DNA of 64,000 nucleotides from Litoreibacter albidus (lineage in GTDB: Bacteria > Pseudomonadota > Alphaproteobacteria > Rhodobacterales > Rhodobacteraceae), in NCBI RefSeq assembly GCF_900107015.1, contig NZ_FNOI01000001.1, positions 188,501-252,500 on the forward strand, in the 5' to 3' direction. This document shows, one piece after another, positions 17,211 to 26,733 of the stretch (position 1 is its first letter; every line of letters starts with the position of its first letter). The position numbers and the translations under genes were made by a program. The notes under the pieces are model-generated. The model had not been told where the DNA came from and did not search any database. It worked only from the letters and a program-made list of their open reading frames with translations.

Positions 17211-17860
17211 GCCAGATGCCACTCTTCCCACACAAACGGATAGCTCCATGCTTCGGTGTGGGTGTTCTCAAGGTCGCCACGTATGCTTTCGCGCAAGGCT
17301 ATATCGCTTTCGCGGTATTGGTGGAATTGAACCTGTAAAATTCTAAAGCGCGCCATGCTGTCTGATGCCACGAGAGCAGGGAGCAAGTCATACTCGCCGC
17401 CCTCAATGTTAACCTTAATGAGGTCGATTACACGCGATTCAAAGGTTTGCATAAACTCCGACACAGCCCGAACTTCACCAGTGACTGCACTCGCGGTGTC
17501 GTTCACTGCGGACGATGCGTCGCCCTCGTCAGACAGGTGCAACTGCCCCGGCTCGCTGCCTAGGGCAAATGCGTGAACGGTTATCTTCGGGTTGTTTTCA
17601 AAGCGCTCTACTAGCCGCTGAGCGAAGGCGGGGTGTGGTTCGAAAACATGTACTGCCGACCCGTAGCGGTCGTTAATGGCTTGCGCCCAATTGCCCTCAA
17701 AGCCGCCAACATCGAAAACCACGCTGTCCTCGCTCAGACCTTCGAAGTTGTAGCGTTTGGCTTCCATTTTGTCGCGTTTCCACTGGCGGAAGGCGTCATA
17801 GAAAATCTTGCGCCATGGGTCGCGGCGCAGTCGAAGCCAGTGCTTGAGCGAAATTCGCAT
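17201..17860 (-). CDS. FkbM family methyltransferase
   Basis: A 219-residue SAM-dependent methyltransferase. Motif I is SVVFDVGGFEGNWAQAI, followed by VHVFEPHPAF and the characteristic DLIKVNIEGGEYDLLPAL that defines FkbM-type O-methyltransferases. These often methylate sugar hydroxyls in polysaccharide loci, which fits a gene between two fucosyltransferase-like genes. It is on the opposite strand from both and overlaps the GT10 3' end by 10 bp. Confidence 0.82.
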   Translation of the reverse strand: MRISLKHWLRLRRDPWRKIFYDAFRQWKRDKMEAKRYNFEGLSEDSVVFDVGGFEGNWAQAINDRYGSAVHVFEPHPAFAQRLVERFENNPKITVHAFALGSEPGQLHLSDEGDASSAVNDTASAVTGEVRAVSEFMQTFESRVIDLIKVNIEGGEYDLLPALVASDSMARFRILQVQFHQYRESDIALRESIRGDLENTHTEAWSYPFVWEEWHLAQP

Positions 17861-17947
17861 TCAGGTTTGTCCGCTGTTGGGGTAGTTGAGATCTAAGCTA
17901 TGACAAACGCGGCAGGGTAGAGCAAGCCTTCGGCAACAGGGGAAACT

Positions 17948-18805
17948 ATGATCTACAGCAGAATTTACGGCGGCCTAGGTAATCAGCTTTTCCAATACGC
18001 GGCGTCGCGGGCCGTGTCTTTACGCACTGGGACCGATCTTCTGCTGGATACGCGATTGGCGCCAGAAGGGTCGCACTGGGCGTTCGCATTGGATCATTTC
18101 AATATCAACGCCCGCATCGCAGAGCCATCGGACCTGCCTCCTAACAAGTACAAATTGATCAGATACGCCCTATGGCGAACGTTCGGCCGTCATCCAAAGT
18201 TCATGCGCGAAAACGGGCTGGGATATCAGGAAGCAATCGCCAAGGCACCGGACGACACCTACTTACACGGATACTTCCAGTCTGAGCGCTATTTTGCGGA
18301 TGTGTTGGATCTGTTGGAGGATGAACTGCGGATCGTTACTCCGCCTGATAAGCAGAATGCAGAGTACGCGAAGCGCATCGCCAACGCGGGGCACACGGTA
18401 TCGCTACACATGCGCCGTGGCGATTATCTTGGCACCCCGAAGTCTAGTGCGACTTACGCGACCTGTGACGAAGCTTACTACCTACGTGCCTTGCAACAGC
18501 TGTCGCAAGGCGGCCACGATCTCAAGGTGTTCGTGTTTTCTGATGACCCCGATTGGGTGCGTGCGAATTTGCGTTTGCCTTACGACATGACCGCAGTCGG
18601 GCATAACGGGCCAGATAAACACTACGAGGATTTGCGGCTTATGTCGTATTGCAACGACCATATTATCGCGAACTCGACGTTCTCATGGTGGGGGGGCTGG
18701 TTGGATCGCAGGCCCGAAGCCCGTGTGGTGGGGCCTGCGAAGTGGTTTAACGATCCAAAGCTGGCGAACCCAGATATCTTGCCGGATCGCTGGATCACCG
18801 TTTAA
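17948..18805 (+). CDS. GT11 family (alpha-1,2-fucosyltransferase-like) glycosyltransferase
   Basis: A 285-residue GT11 enzyme. The N-terminus has [17 protein letters not shown], the donor-site motif HMRRGDYLG lies near residues 155-163, and [11 protein letters not shown] near 240-250. These are the three conserved blocks of bacterial alpha-1,2-fucosyltransferases that use GDP-fucose. The ATG at 17948 follows CAGGGGAAACT. Its TAA overlaps the stop codon of the convergent efp gene by four bases. No GDP-fucose synthesis genes are in the window. Confidence 0.88.
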   Translation: MIYSRIYGGLGNQLFQYAASRAVSLRTGTDLLLDTRLAPEGSHWAFALDHFNINARIAEPSDLPPNKYKLIRYALWRTFGRHPKFMRENGLGYQEAIAKAPDDTYLHGYFQSERYFADVLDLLEDELRIVTPPDKQNAEYAKRIANAGHTVSLHMRRGDYLGTPKSSATYATCDEAYYLRALQQLSQGGHDLKVFVFSDDPDWVRANLRLPYDMTAVGHNGPDKHYEDLRLMSYCNDHIIANSTFSWWGGWLDRRPEARVVGPAKWFNDPKLANPDILPDRWITV

Positions 18806-19365
18806 GCGCGTTCGGAGTATTCCATCGTCTCGGTATCGACGATGATATCTTCGTCAACGCCGACAAACGGTGGAATCATGATGCGCACGCCGTTGTCCAG
18901 AACGGCCGGCTTGAAGCTTTTGGAGGCGGTTTGCCCTTTGATGGCGGGTTCTGTCTCGACGACTTTGCAGGTCACCTTCTGAGGCAGGGAGGCGTTGAGG
19001 GCCTCGGCCTCGTGGAACTCCACCACTGCGATCATGCCGTCTTGCAAAAACGGGCGGCGGTCGCCTAGCAAATCGGCAGGCAATTCGATTTGCTCGTATG
19101 TTTCCGTGTCCATGAATGTCAGCATGCCGTCGGTTTCATAGAGGAACTGCTGGTCTTTTTGTTCCAGCCTGATCTTCTCTACCTTGTCGGCGCTGCGAAA
19201 ACGCTCGTTCAGTTTCGAGCCATTCCGCAGGTTTTTCATCTCCACTTGGGCAAAAGCGCCGCCCTTGCCGGGCTTCACGTGGTCCACCTTCACAGCGACC
19301 CATAGGCCACCGTTGTGCTCCAATACATTGCCACCGCGGATTTCGTTTCCGTTAATCTTCGGCAT
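18802..19365 (-). CDS. efp: Translation elongation factor P
   Basis: A 187-residue EF-P, the normal length, which rescues ribosomes stalled at polyproline. It has the three beta-barrel domains, with Lys34 in PGKGGAF at the tip of domain I, where EF-P is usually post-translationally modified, and a C-terminal [21 protein letters not shown]. The start at 19365 ([10 protein letters not shown]) is the family start; a longer in-frame reading adds an unrelated hydrophobic stretch and is rejected. The modifying enzymes are not in the window. Confidence 0.95.
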   Translation of the reverse strand: MPKINGNEIRGGNVLEHNGGLWVAVKVDHVKPGKGGAFAQVEMKNLRNGSKLNERFRSADKVEKIRLEQKDQQFLYETDGMLTFMDTETYEQIELPADLLGDRRPFLQDGMIAVVEFHEAEALNASLPQKVTCKVVETEPAIKGQTASKSFKPAVLDNGVRIMIPPFVGVDEDIIVDTETMEYSERA

Positions 19366-19580
19366 TGTGTCACTTCCTTGACAAAGGGTTGATAGAATTT
19401 GGATCAAACCTATATCTGGGGAGGTATAGGCTGGCAAGAAGACTAAATAAGGTTTGGGGTGACGGAGAGCCATGCGCTCAGCGCATAGGTGATATATAAG
19501 AAATGCAATGACGAATCGGAATGTTTCTGTCACAACCGTCTTCACGCCCAAAGATACAAGAGCAAAAAAAAGGAAACGAA

Positions 19581-19895
19581 ATGGCTGCTGATTTCGTTGA
19601 TGGCAATGCTTTCAACTTTGAACAAGGACAACGCGCACGCAAACTGTTTGCTGCGGTCGTTCTTGCCGCGCTCGATGATGCGATTGCGGATGATAAAAAA
19701 TATGGGAACGGTCCTGAGCAGATCGCTCGCTGGGCGCGTTCACGCGATGGTCGCGAGGTGCTTAGCTGTGCTGGCATCGACCCGAACGAACGCGTTGTGA
19801 CCGGACTGATGGCTTTCGTCGGGAATGGTGTGCGCACCTCCGTCGCGCTGTCGCGCGAGGAAAGCGAACGTCGGAGCCAAGCTGAAGCTGCTTAA
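19581..19895 (+). CDS. Conserved small protein, DUF6280-like
   Basis: A 104-residue soluble protein beginning [22 protein letters not shown]. It is mainly helical with a positively and negatively charged core ([31 protein letters not shown]). I recall very similar small proteins across Rhodobacteraceae annotated as DUF6280, of unknown function; the family label is from memory. ATG at 19581 is chosen for the AAAGGAAACG ribosome-binding site; an upstream ATG would add a poorly conserved extension. A rho-independent terminator follows 24 bp after the stop. Confidence 0.7.
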   Translation: MAADFVDGNAFNFEQGQRARKLFAAVVLAALDDAIADDKKYGNGPEQIARWARSRDGREVLSCAGIDPNERVVTGLMAFVGNGVRTSVALSREESERRSQAEAA

Positions 19896-19918
19896 AGCTG
19901 GCCACGACCCGAATTTTG

Positions 19919-19948
19919 AAACGCGTCCCACTCGGGGCGCGTTTTTTT
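19919..19948 (+). terminator. Rho-independent terminator after the DUF6280-like gene
   Basis: The stem AACGCGTCCC pairs with GGGGCGCGTT (one mismatch) around a short loop and is followed by a run of T residues on the plus strand. It lies directly after the small DUF6280-like gene and before the convergent tRNA-Leu. Confidence 0.85.
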
Positions 19949-19975
19949 ATGGATATCTTGATGTCTGGGAAAGAG

Positions 19976-20061
19976 TGGTACCCGCGGCCGGACTTGAACC
20001 GGCACGACCGTTAGGTCCAGGGATTTTAAGTCCCATGTGTCTACCATTCCACCACGCGGGC
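19976..20061 (-). tRNA. tRNA-Leu (UAA)
   Basis: An 86-nt class II tRNA with encoded CCA. On the minus strand it begins GCCCGCGTGGTGGAATGGTA, has the anticodon stem-loop GGGACTTAAAATCCC with anticodon TAA, a long variable arm, and a T arm with GGTTCAAGTCC. The acceptor stem GCCCGCG pairs with CGCGGGT apart from a terminal G-T pair. Confidence 0.95.
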
Positions 20062-20107
20062 ACGAGGGGTGCGTGGATCATAGCGAGGTGGCGCAGGGGC
20101 TTAAAGA

Positions 20108-20674
20108 TCAAAGGTCAGTCTGTGTGTCGTTTTCTTCACGGTCCGGCAGCGCGGTGATGCGGTTGCGTTCGGGCAGCCACGGGTTGAGCAGCAACGCTTT
20201 GCGCAGCGCGATCTGCCCTGCGCGATGCTGACCCAGCTCTATCAATGCCAAAGCCCTGCCCACAATTGCGCCGATGTGGTCCGGCGTCAGGGCTAGGGCG
20301 CGGTTTAGGTCGAGCAGGGCGGCTTCATAGTCCTCGCGGATGAAGTTGACGAAGGCCCGCTGGTTGTAGCCCTCTGCATAATCGGGGCAGTAGGCGATCA
20401 GCTTGTCGAAGTCTGCGAGCGCCCCGACAAAGTCATAAGAGGCCCGCCGCGTCATGCCGCGATCCAATATCTGTTGGGCGGTGCCATCCGGAGCTTTGGC
20501 CCAAATGCCCCATAACTCGTTTGTGTGCTGGCGCGCGGTCATCTCGTCTGGGGCCGCTGCGACGGCGGCCATCAGTTCTATGTGCCGCGGAGACCGTTCG
20601 GGCGGCGGTGGGCAGGCCGCAGTAGCCGCGACAGGTAAGGCAAGGGCAAGTAGAAAAACAATGCGCATGTCCAA
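20108..20674 (-). CDS. Periplasmic TPR-repeat protein
   Basis: A 188-residue protein with a signal peptide ([18 protein letters not shown]) and about three tetratricopeptide-like units between residues 75 and 175, for example [20 protein letters not shown] and [19 protein letters not shown]. It is probably periplasmic and acts through protein contacts; no partner is indicated. The start may be the first ATG (20674) or the ATG two codons later; both give a signal peptide. It stands alone between tRNA-Leu and the AbrB-like gene. Confidence 0.72.
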   Translation of the reverse strand: MDMRIVFLLALALPVAATAACPPPPERSPRHIELMAAVAAAPDEMTARQHTNELWGIWAKAPDGTAQQILDRGMTRRASYDFVGALADFDKLIAYCPDYAEGYNQRAFVNFIREDYEAALLDLNRALALTPDHIGAIVGRALALIELGQHRAGQIALRKALLLNPWLPERNRITALPDREENDTQTDL

Positions 20675-20802
20675 TTGAGGCCTGTCGGCCTCCTGGGGTC
20701 AACCCTTAAGGGCGGGCGCGTTGGTCCGGAACCTATCACTTTCATGTTGCAGAGGTACGTGTGCCTCTCCACATCCGCTCAGAGGGATGCTAGCGGTGGC
20801 GC

Positions 20803-21846
20803 ATGTTTGCACTCCCCACATTACCGGCCTTTGGCATCTCAGTTCTGGCACTTCTGGTTGGCGCCATCGGCGCCGCGCTTGGCTATTTAGTGAACCTACC
20901 GCTGTACATGCTCACAGGGCCAGCGGTGATTGTCTCGCTCGCGTCACTTTTCGGGCTGAAGCTGGAGATCGCGCCGTTGCTCCGCGATATAGCGTTTTTG
21001 TTTATCGGCATCGGTATCGGCGCGGGGGTCAACGCCGAAGCCGCAGCCGCCATGTTGCGGTGGCCACTCGCCTTCGTGGCGCTGGCAGTCATGCTAGTAC
21101 TGGCCATGATCCTTTGCCGCGCCGTGCTGGTGCGGGCCTTTGGCTTCGACGCGCGGAGCGCGGTTCTAGCATCCGCGCCGGGCCATCTGAGTTTCGTAAT
21201 CGCATTGGGCGAAGCATACCGCGTTGATTTGGCGCGGGTCACCGTCGGGCAATCTATCCGCGTGTTGCTTTTGACGCTAACGGTCCCCGCTATAGCGGCC
21301 TTGATGGGCGTTGATTTGTCCGAAGGCCTCCGCCCGCAGGGGGACGTTTTGGGCGTGGGCTACATTGCGGTTTTGGTGGTGTTGTCGCTGATCGCGGGCG
21401 TCATCTTGAACAGGCTAAAGGTTCCTGCGCCGCTGTTGATCGGGGCCATGCTGGTGTCGTCGATTGGGCACCTGACAGATTTGTCCCCCGGGGTGTTGGA
21501 GCCGAAGATCACCATGGCCTGCTTGGTTTTGATGGGCACGCTTATCGGGTCGCGATTTGGCGGGATCAGCCCTGCGCTGTTGTTTCGCTATGCGGGGGGC
21601 GGGGTGGTTATCACGATCCTTACAGCCGCGCTGTCGCTCGCGTTTTCCGTGCCAGTGGCGATGTTCTTGGACATGCCGCTGACACATGTCTTGGTGGCCT
21701 TCGCTCCAGGCGGCCTTGAGACGATGATCGTGATGGGGGCCGTTCTGGGCGCGAACCCAGGATTTGTTGCCGCGTGCCATGTCGGTCGCTTATTGGTGCT
21801 CAGTGTGCTTGTTCCGGTTATGGCTGCGCGGGCACGCGATAGGTGA
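20803..21846 (+). CDS. AbrB family integral membrane protein
   Basis: A 347-residue protein with about nine to ten transmembrane segments in two similar halves, each with a conserved glycine-rich region (PLYMLTGPAVIVSLASLFG and PAPLLIGAMLVSSIGHLTDL) and an APGGLETMIVMG-type segment near the end. This is the AbrB/'ammonia monooxygenase regulator' membrane family, now usually regarded as transporters of unknown substrate and unrelated to the DNA-binding AbrB. It overlaps the start of the following broken YqaA-like gene by four bases. Confidence 0.78.
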   Translation: MFALPTLPAFGISVLALLVGAIGAALGYLVNLPLYMLTGPAVIVSLASLFGLKLEIAPLLRDIAFLFIGIGIGAGVNAEAAAAMLRWPLAFVALAVMLVLAMILCRAVLVRAFGFDARSAVLASAPGHLSFVIALGEAYRVDLARVTVGQSIRVLLLTLTVPAIAALMGVDLSEGLRPQGDVLGVGYIAVLVVLSLIAGVILNRLKVPAPLLIGAMLVSSIGHLTDLSPGVLEPKITMACLVLMGTLIGSRFGGISPALLFRYAGGGVVITILTAALSLAFSVPVAMFLDMPLTHVLVAFAPGGLETMIVMGAVLGANPGFVAACHVGRLLVLSVLVPVMAARARDR

Positions 21847-22272
21847 TTGCCTACTTTGGTCTGTTCGCATCTGCGCTGATCGCAGCGACGATCCTACCGC
21901 TTCAGTCAGAGGCGGTTTTGGTGGGCTTGCTGACGCTAGACCGTTACTCGGTCTTAGCATTGCTGGCCGTGGCGACCACGGGCAACGTCCTCGGTGCCGT
22001 CATCAACTGGGGGCTGGGCCGCTATCTTCTCCGCTTCCAGCATAAGCCTTGGTTCCCCGTTTCGAGTTCACAGCTCGCGCGCGCCGAAGGGTGGTACCGT
22101 CGCTACGGACGCTGGTCGCTGCTTGGCAAGTTGGTTGCCGATCTTGGGGGACCCGCTGACAGTGGTCGCAGGTGTCCTGCGTGAGCCGATCGGCCCGTTC
22201 CTGGTTCTCGTCACGGCCGCAAAATTCGGCCGCTACCTTGTGTTGACGGCTGCGACGCTCGCGTGGCTTTGA
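21843..22272 (+). pseudogene. YqaA/DedA-like membrane protein, frameshifted
   Basis: Starting at GTG 21843, the frame encodes MIAYFGLFASALIAATILPL...YRRYGRWSLL, the N-terminal two thirds of a YqaA-type (SNARE-associated, DedA-related) membrane protein, then runs into a stop at 22184. The remaining conserved part (ASWLPILGDPLTVVAGVLREP...FGRYLVLTAATLAWL) continues in another frame to 22272. Removing one G of the GG at 22125-22126 would restore a protein of about 142 residues, the expected family length. This is either a recent single-base insertion or a sequencing error. Overlap with the preceding gene suggests they formed an operon. Confidence 0.78.
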
Positions 22273-22275
22273 GGC

Positions 22276-23994
22276 CTAGTCGCGAACGCCCGAGAACTTT
22301 TCTGCCCATTCGTCGCGCTGGTCATCGGTGATCTTGGCGAACAAAACCTCTGGCACCGTAAACGCGTGGCCTACGGGCAATACAGCAAGGGCGGCCTCGA
22401 CGTCGTCGGGCCAGCTCATGTCCATCGTGTTCATGCCGGACAACATCTGTGCAGACGCCGTGGGGATAAACGGCGCGGACAAGACCGCGTAAACGCGGAT
22501 CAGGTTCAGCGCCAAACGGATTTGGGCGGCAGCTTGCGCGGGGTCTTCTTTGAAGGTTGACCATGGGGCGACGTCTTGCAGGTATTCGTTACCCGCGACC
22601 CAGATCGCGCGCAACTCTGCCGCAGATTTGCGCACGTCCATCGCGTCCATGTGCCCCTCGTAGGCGCGAATTTTGCTTGTGAGGTCTGCAATCAACGCCT
22701 CTTCACGCGCGCCGTAGGTGCCGCCATCCGGCACAGCGGCGGAGAACTTGGAATTACAGAACTTCGTCACGCGGGACACGAAGTTGCCCAGCACGTCGGC
22801 CAGATCCTTGTTCACCGCGGTCTGGAAGTTGTCCCAGGTGAATTCAGAGTCGGAGCTTTCCGGCGCATGGCTTAGAAGCCACCAGCGCCAGTAGTCCGCA
22901 GGCAGAATGTCGAGGGCTTGGTCCATGAACACGCCGCGCCCTTGCGATGTGGAGAACTGCCCGCCGTCGTAGTTGAGGTAGTTGAAGGATTTGATGTAGT
23001 CGACCAGCTTCCACGGCTCGCCGGAGCCCATGATGGTGGCGGGGAAGCTCAACGTGTGAAACGGCACGTTGTCCTTGCCCATGAACTGGACGTACTTCAC
23101 GTCATCCGCGCCCTTGTCGGTGCGCCACCAGCTTTCCCACGCGCTGTCGTCCAGTCCGCGTGCGTCGGCCCATTCCTTCGTTGCCGCGATGTACTCGATT
23201 GGTGCGTCGAACCAGACGTAGAAAACTTTGCCTTCCATCCCCGGCCACTCGTTGTCGCCATCCTTAACCGGAACGCCCCAGTCCAAATCGCGGGTAATCC
23301 CACGGTCCCGCAGCCCGTCGCCGTCGTGTAGCCACTTCTTGGCAATGGACGTGGTCAGCACGGGCCAGTCGGTTTTGGAGTTGATCCATGTGTCCAGCGC
23401 GTCCTTCAATTTGGACTGGCGCAAGTAGAGGTGTTTGGTCTCGCGGACCTCCAGATCGGTGGAGCCTGACACGGCGGAGCGCGGGTCGATCAGATCGGTC
23501 GGGTCCAGCTGCTTCGTGCAGTTTTCGCATTGGTCGCCGCGTGCCTTGTCATAGCCGCAGTTGGGGCAGGTGCCCTCAATGTAGCGGTCCGGTAGGAAGC
23601 GACCGTCGGCGTTGGAATAGACCTGCTTCTCGGACACTTCTTCTATATAGCCTTCTGCGTTCAGGCGACCTGCGAAATGTTGCGTCAGCGTGCGGTTTTG
23701 CGCGCTGGAGGATCGCCCGAAATGGTCAAAGGACAACCCGAAGCGTTTCGCAATGTCGGCTTGGACGTCGTGCATTTCGGCGCAGAATTCATCGACCGGC
23801 TTGCCCGACTTGGCGGCCGCAAGTTCGGCCGGTGTGCCGTGCTCGTCCGTGGCGCAGATAAACATGACCTCCGCCCCGCGCGCGCGTTGGAAGCGGGCGT
23901 ATAGGTCGGCGGGTAATTGGGAACCCACGAGGTTCCCGAGATGCTTGATCCCGTTGATATATGGAATAGCGGAGGTAATGAGGATGCGGGTCAT
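22276..23994 (-). CDS. metG: Methionyl-tRNA synthetase
   Basis: A 572-residue class I synthetase that charges tRNA-Met. The HIGH-type motif appears as [15 protein letters not shown], the zinc knuckle as [17 protein letters not shown] near residues 144-160, and the KMSKS loop in the variant form [11 protein letters not shown]. The helical anticodon-binding domain follows ([17 protein letters not shown]). There is no C-terminal tRNA-binding extension, which is usual for many alphaproteobacteria. It converges on the broken YqaA gene with only three bases between. Confidence 0.96.
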   Translation of the reverse strand: MTRILITSAIPYINGIKHLGNLVGSQLPADLYARFQRARGAEVMFICATDEHGTPAELAAAKSGKPVDEFCAEMHDVQADIAKRFGLSFDHFGRSSSAQNRTLTQHFAGRLNAEGYIEEVSEKQVYSNADGRFLPDRYIEGTCPNCGYDKARGDQCENCTKQLDPTDLIDPRSAVSGSTDLEVRETKHLYLRQSKLKDALDTWINSKTDWPVLTTSIAKKWLHDGDGLRDRGITRDLDWGVPVKDGDNEWPGMEGKVFYVWFDAPIEYIAATKEWADARGLDDSAWESWWRTDKGADDVKYVQFMGKDNVPFHTLSFPATIMGSGEPWKLVDYIKSFNYLNYDGGQFSTSQGRGVFMDQALDILPADYWRWWLLSHAPESSDSEFTWDNFQTAVNKDLADVLGNFVSRVTKFCNSKFSAAVPDGGTYGAREEALIADLTSKIRAYEGHMDAMDVRKSAAELRAIWVAGNEYLQDVAPWSTFKEDPAQAAAQIRLALNLIRVYAVLSAPFIPTASAQMLSGMNTMDMSWPDDVEAALAVLPVGHAFTVPEVLFAKITDDQRDEWAEKFSGVRD

Positions 23995-24085
23995 GTTGTC
24001 GTCCTTGGCCGGTGTTGTGCTGGTTTAGCCGAAGCCAGCCTGTCCTGCCAGTGCTGGAATTCGCCAAACCCCCACAAGTTGCGCG

Positions 24086-25309
24086 CTATTTTCGGTCGCG
24101 GTGGCGCCTTAGGAGCCTGCCGATGGTGAAGGACGTGCGCGGCGCGTAAACGTAGGGCGTGCGTTTTTTTGGCGTGGCGCGGGCGCGCATCCGGTTTAGG
24201 CCGAAGATGACCAGTACCGCGTGTGCCAAACCCATCAGGACAAACAGGGCCATCGGCCCGAAAGCTTCCATCAGTTTGGACGCGCCAAGGGGCGATGCGA
24301 TCGCACCAACGGCGTAAAAGAACATCAACGCGGCTGACAGCTCCACCCGCTCATCCGAGGTCGCGAAGTCATGCGCGTGGGCCGACGCGACGGAGAATAT
24401 CGGGAAGGTTGTAAATCCGAAGACGGCGGCGCCCAGCATTACCAGCGTCGTGCCGCCAGTGGCGGATAGCACGGTGAAGCCGCTCGAGATAATCGCAGCC
24501 ACAGACAGCCAGATCAGCACCCATCGCCTGTCGTATTTGTCGGCGAGCCAGCCGGAAGGCACCTGTGCCAGCGCACCGCCCGCAACGAAGGCCGCGAGAA
24601 AGATACCGATCTGGTCAGGGCGCAGGCCGACCTCCTGGCCGTATATAGGCCCCACCATGCGGAAGGCCGCGCTGTTCAGGCCTGCGACCATGACGCCTGC
24701 GACCGCCAAGGGCGACCGCGTGATGGCAAGCATAGGGCGTAAGCGCGGGGCGGATGGTGTTTCCGGTGCACGTGCCGTGGTCAAAGTGAGCGGCAGGATC
24801 GACGCGCAGCACAGCAACGCCAGCAGGTTGTAGGACACGTAGGACGCGGGCTCCAGCACCCCGATCATGAGTTGGGCCAGCAAAGACGCCCCCATATCAA
24901 CCGACCGGTAGGTGCCCATGGCACGGCCACGGGTCTCGTTGGTGACTTTGGAGTGAAGCCACGCCTCAATCACTGTGTAACATCCCGCCACACATAATCC
25001 GGAGGCGATCCGCATCAGCGCCCATGCATAGGGATCGACGATCAGCATATGTGCGAGTAACCCGATTGCGCCCGTTGCTGCGAAGGCTGCGAACGCACGC
25101 GAGTGGCCGACCGAGCCCATAGCGCGCGGTGCCCACCAACAGCCGATGAAGAAACCGAAGAAATGGGCGGAGCCCAGCAGGCCGACTTCCCCCTTGGTAA
25201 AATCCAACGTCAGGCCGGACAGCGCATCCAGCGGGCCGACGCCGCCTGACGACAGCTGCAACAGGACGACCGACAAGAAGAGGGCCGCGAAGGAAATCAT
25301 GAGCCGCAT
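24086..25309 (-). CDS. MFS transporter
   Basis: A 407-residue major facilitator protein with about twelve transmembrane segments. The MFS A-loop signature appears after helix 2 (GCWWAPRAMGSVGHSRAFA) and again in the second half as ASGWLADKYDRRWVL-like sequence (PSGWLADKYDRRWVLI). The pattern TVIEAWLHSKVTNETRGRAMGTYRSV recalls YcaD-type transporters. The substrate is unknown. It is a single gene divergent from the unknown gene at 25458. Confidence 0.85.
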   Translation of the reverse strand: MRLMISFAALFLSVVLLQLSSGGVGPLDALSGLTLDFTKGEVGLLGSAHFFGFFIGCWWAPRAMGSVGHSRAFAAFAATGAIGLLAHMLIVDPYAWALMRIASGLCVAGCYTVIEAWLHSKVTNETRGRAMGTYRSVDMGASLLAQLMIGVLEPASYVSYNLLALLCCASILPLTLTTARAPETPSAPRLRPMLAITRSPLAVAGVMVAGLNSAAFRMVGPIYGQEVGLRPDQIGIFLAAFVAGGALAQVPSGWLADKYDRRWVLIWLSVAAIISSGFTVLSATGGTTLVMLGAAVFGFTTFPIFSVASAHAHDFATSDERVELSAALMFFYAVGAIASPLGASKLMEAFGPMALFVLMGLAHAVLVIFGLNRMRARATPKKRTPYVYAPRTSFTIGRLLRRHRDRK

Positions 25310-25457
25310 GGGTCAGCCTTTTGTGTTGGCTCACGCTCGCCTTCTTGGGGCTGATCCGCAAGAGGCTTTGCGTCATATCCCTGTCGCTTAGGGGCAATAA
25401 GTCTGGATTACTGAGAAGGTTTGCGGAATACTGCGACTATTATTTAATGAATTTTCA

Positions 25458-25988
25458 ATGAGGTCGATCATGATCACAGCAAGGCAATACGGCGCGATGA
25501 TGCGCCAACAGGGCGTTTTGTGGCCCGCTCCGGCGATAGACAGCGCGGATATGAAGTTACCCGAGGTCTCCATCTATAAAATCGGCGGGCGCGGTATTTC
25601 GAATGCGTTCGTGCTGGTGCGCAAGAAGTGGGCGACGGTCTATGTGAACCCTGCCTATACCAGTTACCGCGCGGCATTTGACGCGGTTATGCCGCGCACG
25701 TCGGACGGACAGGACGTTGACCACCTTTTGCCCCGCTCGAAAGGACCGGGGGCGGATTTTCTGGCGTTGGGCCGGATCGGGGCCACGTCGAACCGCGGCT
25801 GGAATGACGACGAAAGCCATCAGGCGATGGCGCAAAAAGTACGCAATATGCCAACGGCATCGCCGCATTCTTTCACCTCGTTCCTGACGGATATGGAGCG
25901 CGGCTGGGCCGTCGTCACCTGCTATATCCGTCCGTTGCGCGAGTTGAACCAGAGTGTGTTGACACTGGTGGACCCGAAAGACATCTAG
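25458..25988 (+). CDS. Conserved hypothetical protein with HNH-like segment
   Basis: A 176-residue soluble protein that I do not recognise. Residues about 75-110 contain DGQDVDHLLPRSKGPGADFLALGRIGATSNRGWN, where the DVDHLLPRS and a downstream Asn are reminiscent of HNH nuclease cores, but the rest of that motif is not clear. The C-terminal part (AVVTCYIRPLRELNQSVLTL) is beta-like. The start may be at 25458 or at the ATG four codons later. It converges on the YceI gene, overlapping by four bases. Confidence 0.55.
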   Translation: MRSIMITARQYGAMMRQQGVLWPAPAIDSADMKLPEVSIYKIGGRGISNAFVLVRKKWATVYVNPAYTSYRAAFDAVMPRTSDGQDVDHLLPRSKGPGADFLALGRIGATSNRGWNDDESHQAMAQKVRNMPTASPHSFTSFLTDMERGWAVVTCYIRPLRELNQSVLTLVDPKDI

Positions 25989-26578
25989 GCGCGAATGACG
26001 CGGGCGATGATGTCGAGATCAATCGCGTCCTCGACAAGATCGGCGTAGCCGCTGGCGCCAAAGGCCGCGCGGCTTACGCTACCGTTCACTCTAAAGCTTA
26101 GCTGCCGAAGATCGCCCGCTTCAGTGCCCGCTTGCCGGAACAATGCCGCCCGTAGTGTGATCGGGGCTTTCGTACTCTTGATGGTCAGCATCCCGTCGAT
26201 CTCTGCGCCGTCCGACAGGTTGCCATTGCCGTTCAGCCTAACGGCGGTGGATGTGAAACGGATTGTCGGGTGGCGTTTCGCATCCAACACGCTGGCGGCT
26301 TTTAGGGCCTCCGTTGCAAATATCAGGCCGGTTTTGGCGCGACGCACATCGACTTCAACGTCAAGGGAGGACCGTTGCAACGCGTTGACGTCAATGGAGA
26401 CGGTCGCGCGCTTGATCGGCATGGTGCCTTTGGCGGGCTGGCCGGACAGGCGGTACACAAACCCGACCGTCGACCGCTCCGCCTGCAAGTTGTAGGGGAC
26501 AGATGCGGCCGTTGCACCCCGCGCGTATGGCAATACGACAAGTCCGGCAGCGAAGGCGCGGCGGGTCAGATGGGGCAT
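25985..26578 (-). CDS. YceI family periplasmic protein
   Basis: A 197-residue protein of the YceI lipid-binding beta-barrel family. The N-terminus has a twin-arginine-like start (MPHLTRRAFAAGLVVL) with cleavage near GATAA. The mature part shows the family pattern: AERSTVGFVYRLSGQPAKG, an expected ...TGLIFATEALKAASVLDAKRHPTIRFTS block, and a C-terminal DLDIIARVIRA. Such proteins bind isoprenoid chains in the periplasm; the ligand here is unknown. The start at 26578 is chosen because GGAGAA lies eight bases upstream. Confidence 0.8.
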   Translation of the reverse strand: MPHLTRRAFAAGLVVLPYARGATAASVPYNLQAERSTVGFVYRLSGQPAKGTMPIKRATVSIDVNALQRSSLDVEVDVRRAKTGLIFATEALKAASVLDAKRHPTIRFTSTAVRLNGNGNLSDGAEIDGMLTIKSTKAPITLRAALFRQAGTEAGDLRQLSFRVNGSVSRAAFGASGYADLVEDAIDLDIIARVIRA

Positions 26579-26733
26579 TGGGTGTTCTCCGTTCATAGCC
26601 AAGCTTATACTGATCCGCCGCGCGCAAGGGTCAAACTTCGATCACAGATGCGTGGGCAGTTTGCGGTTGCCACGGCTTGGGAGGCGGGTAGGGTCCGCCG
26701 CAACAGCCGCACAATTTGACAGAGAGTTTTGAT

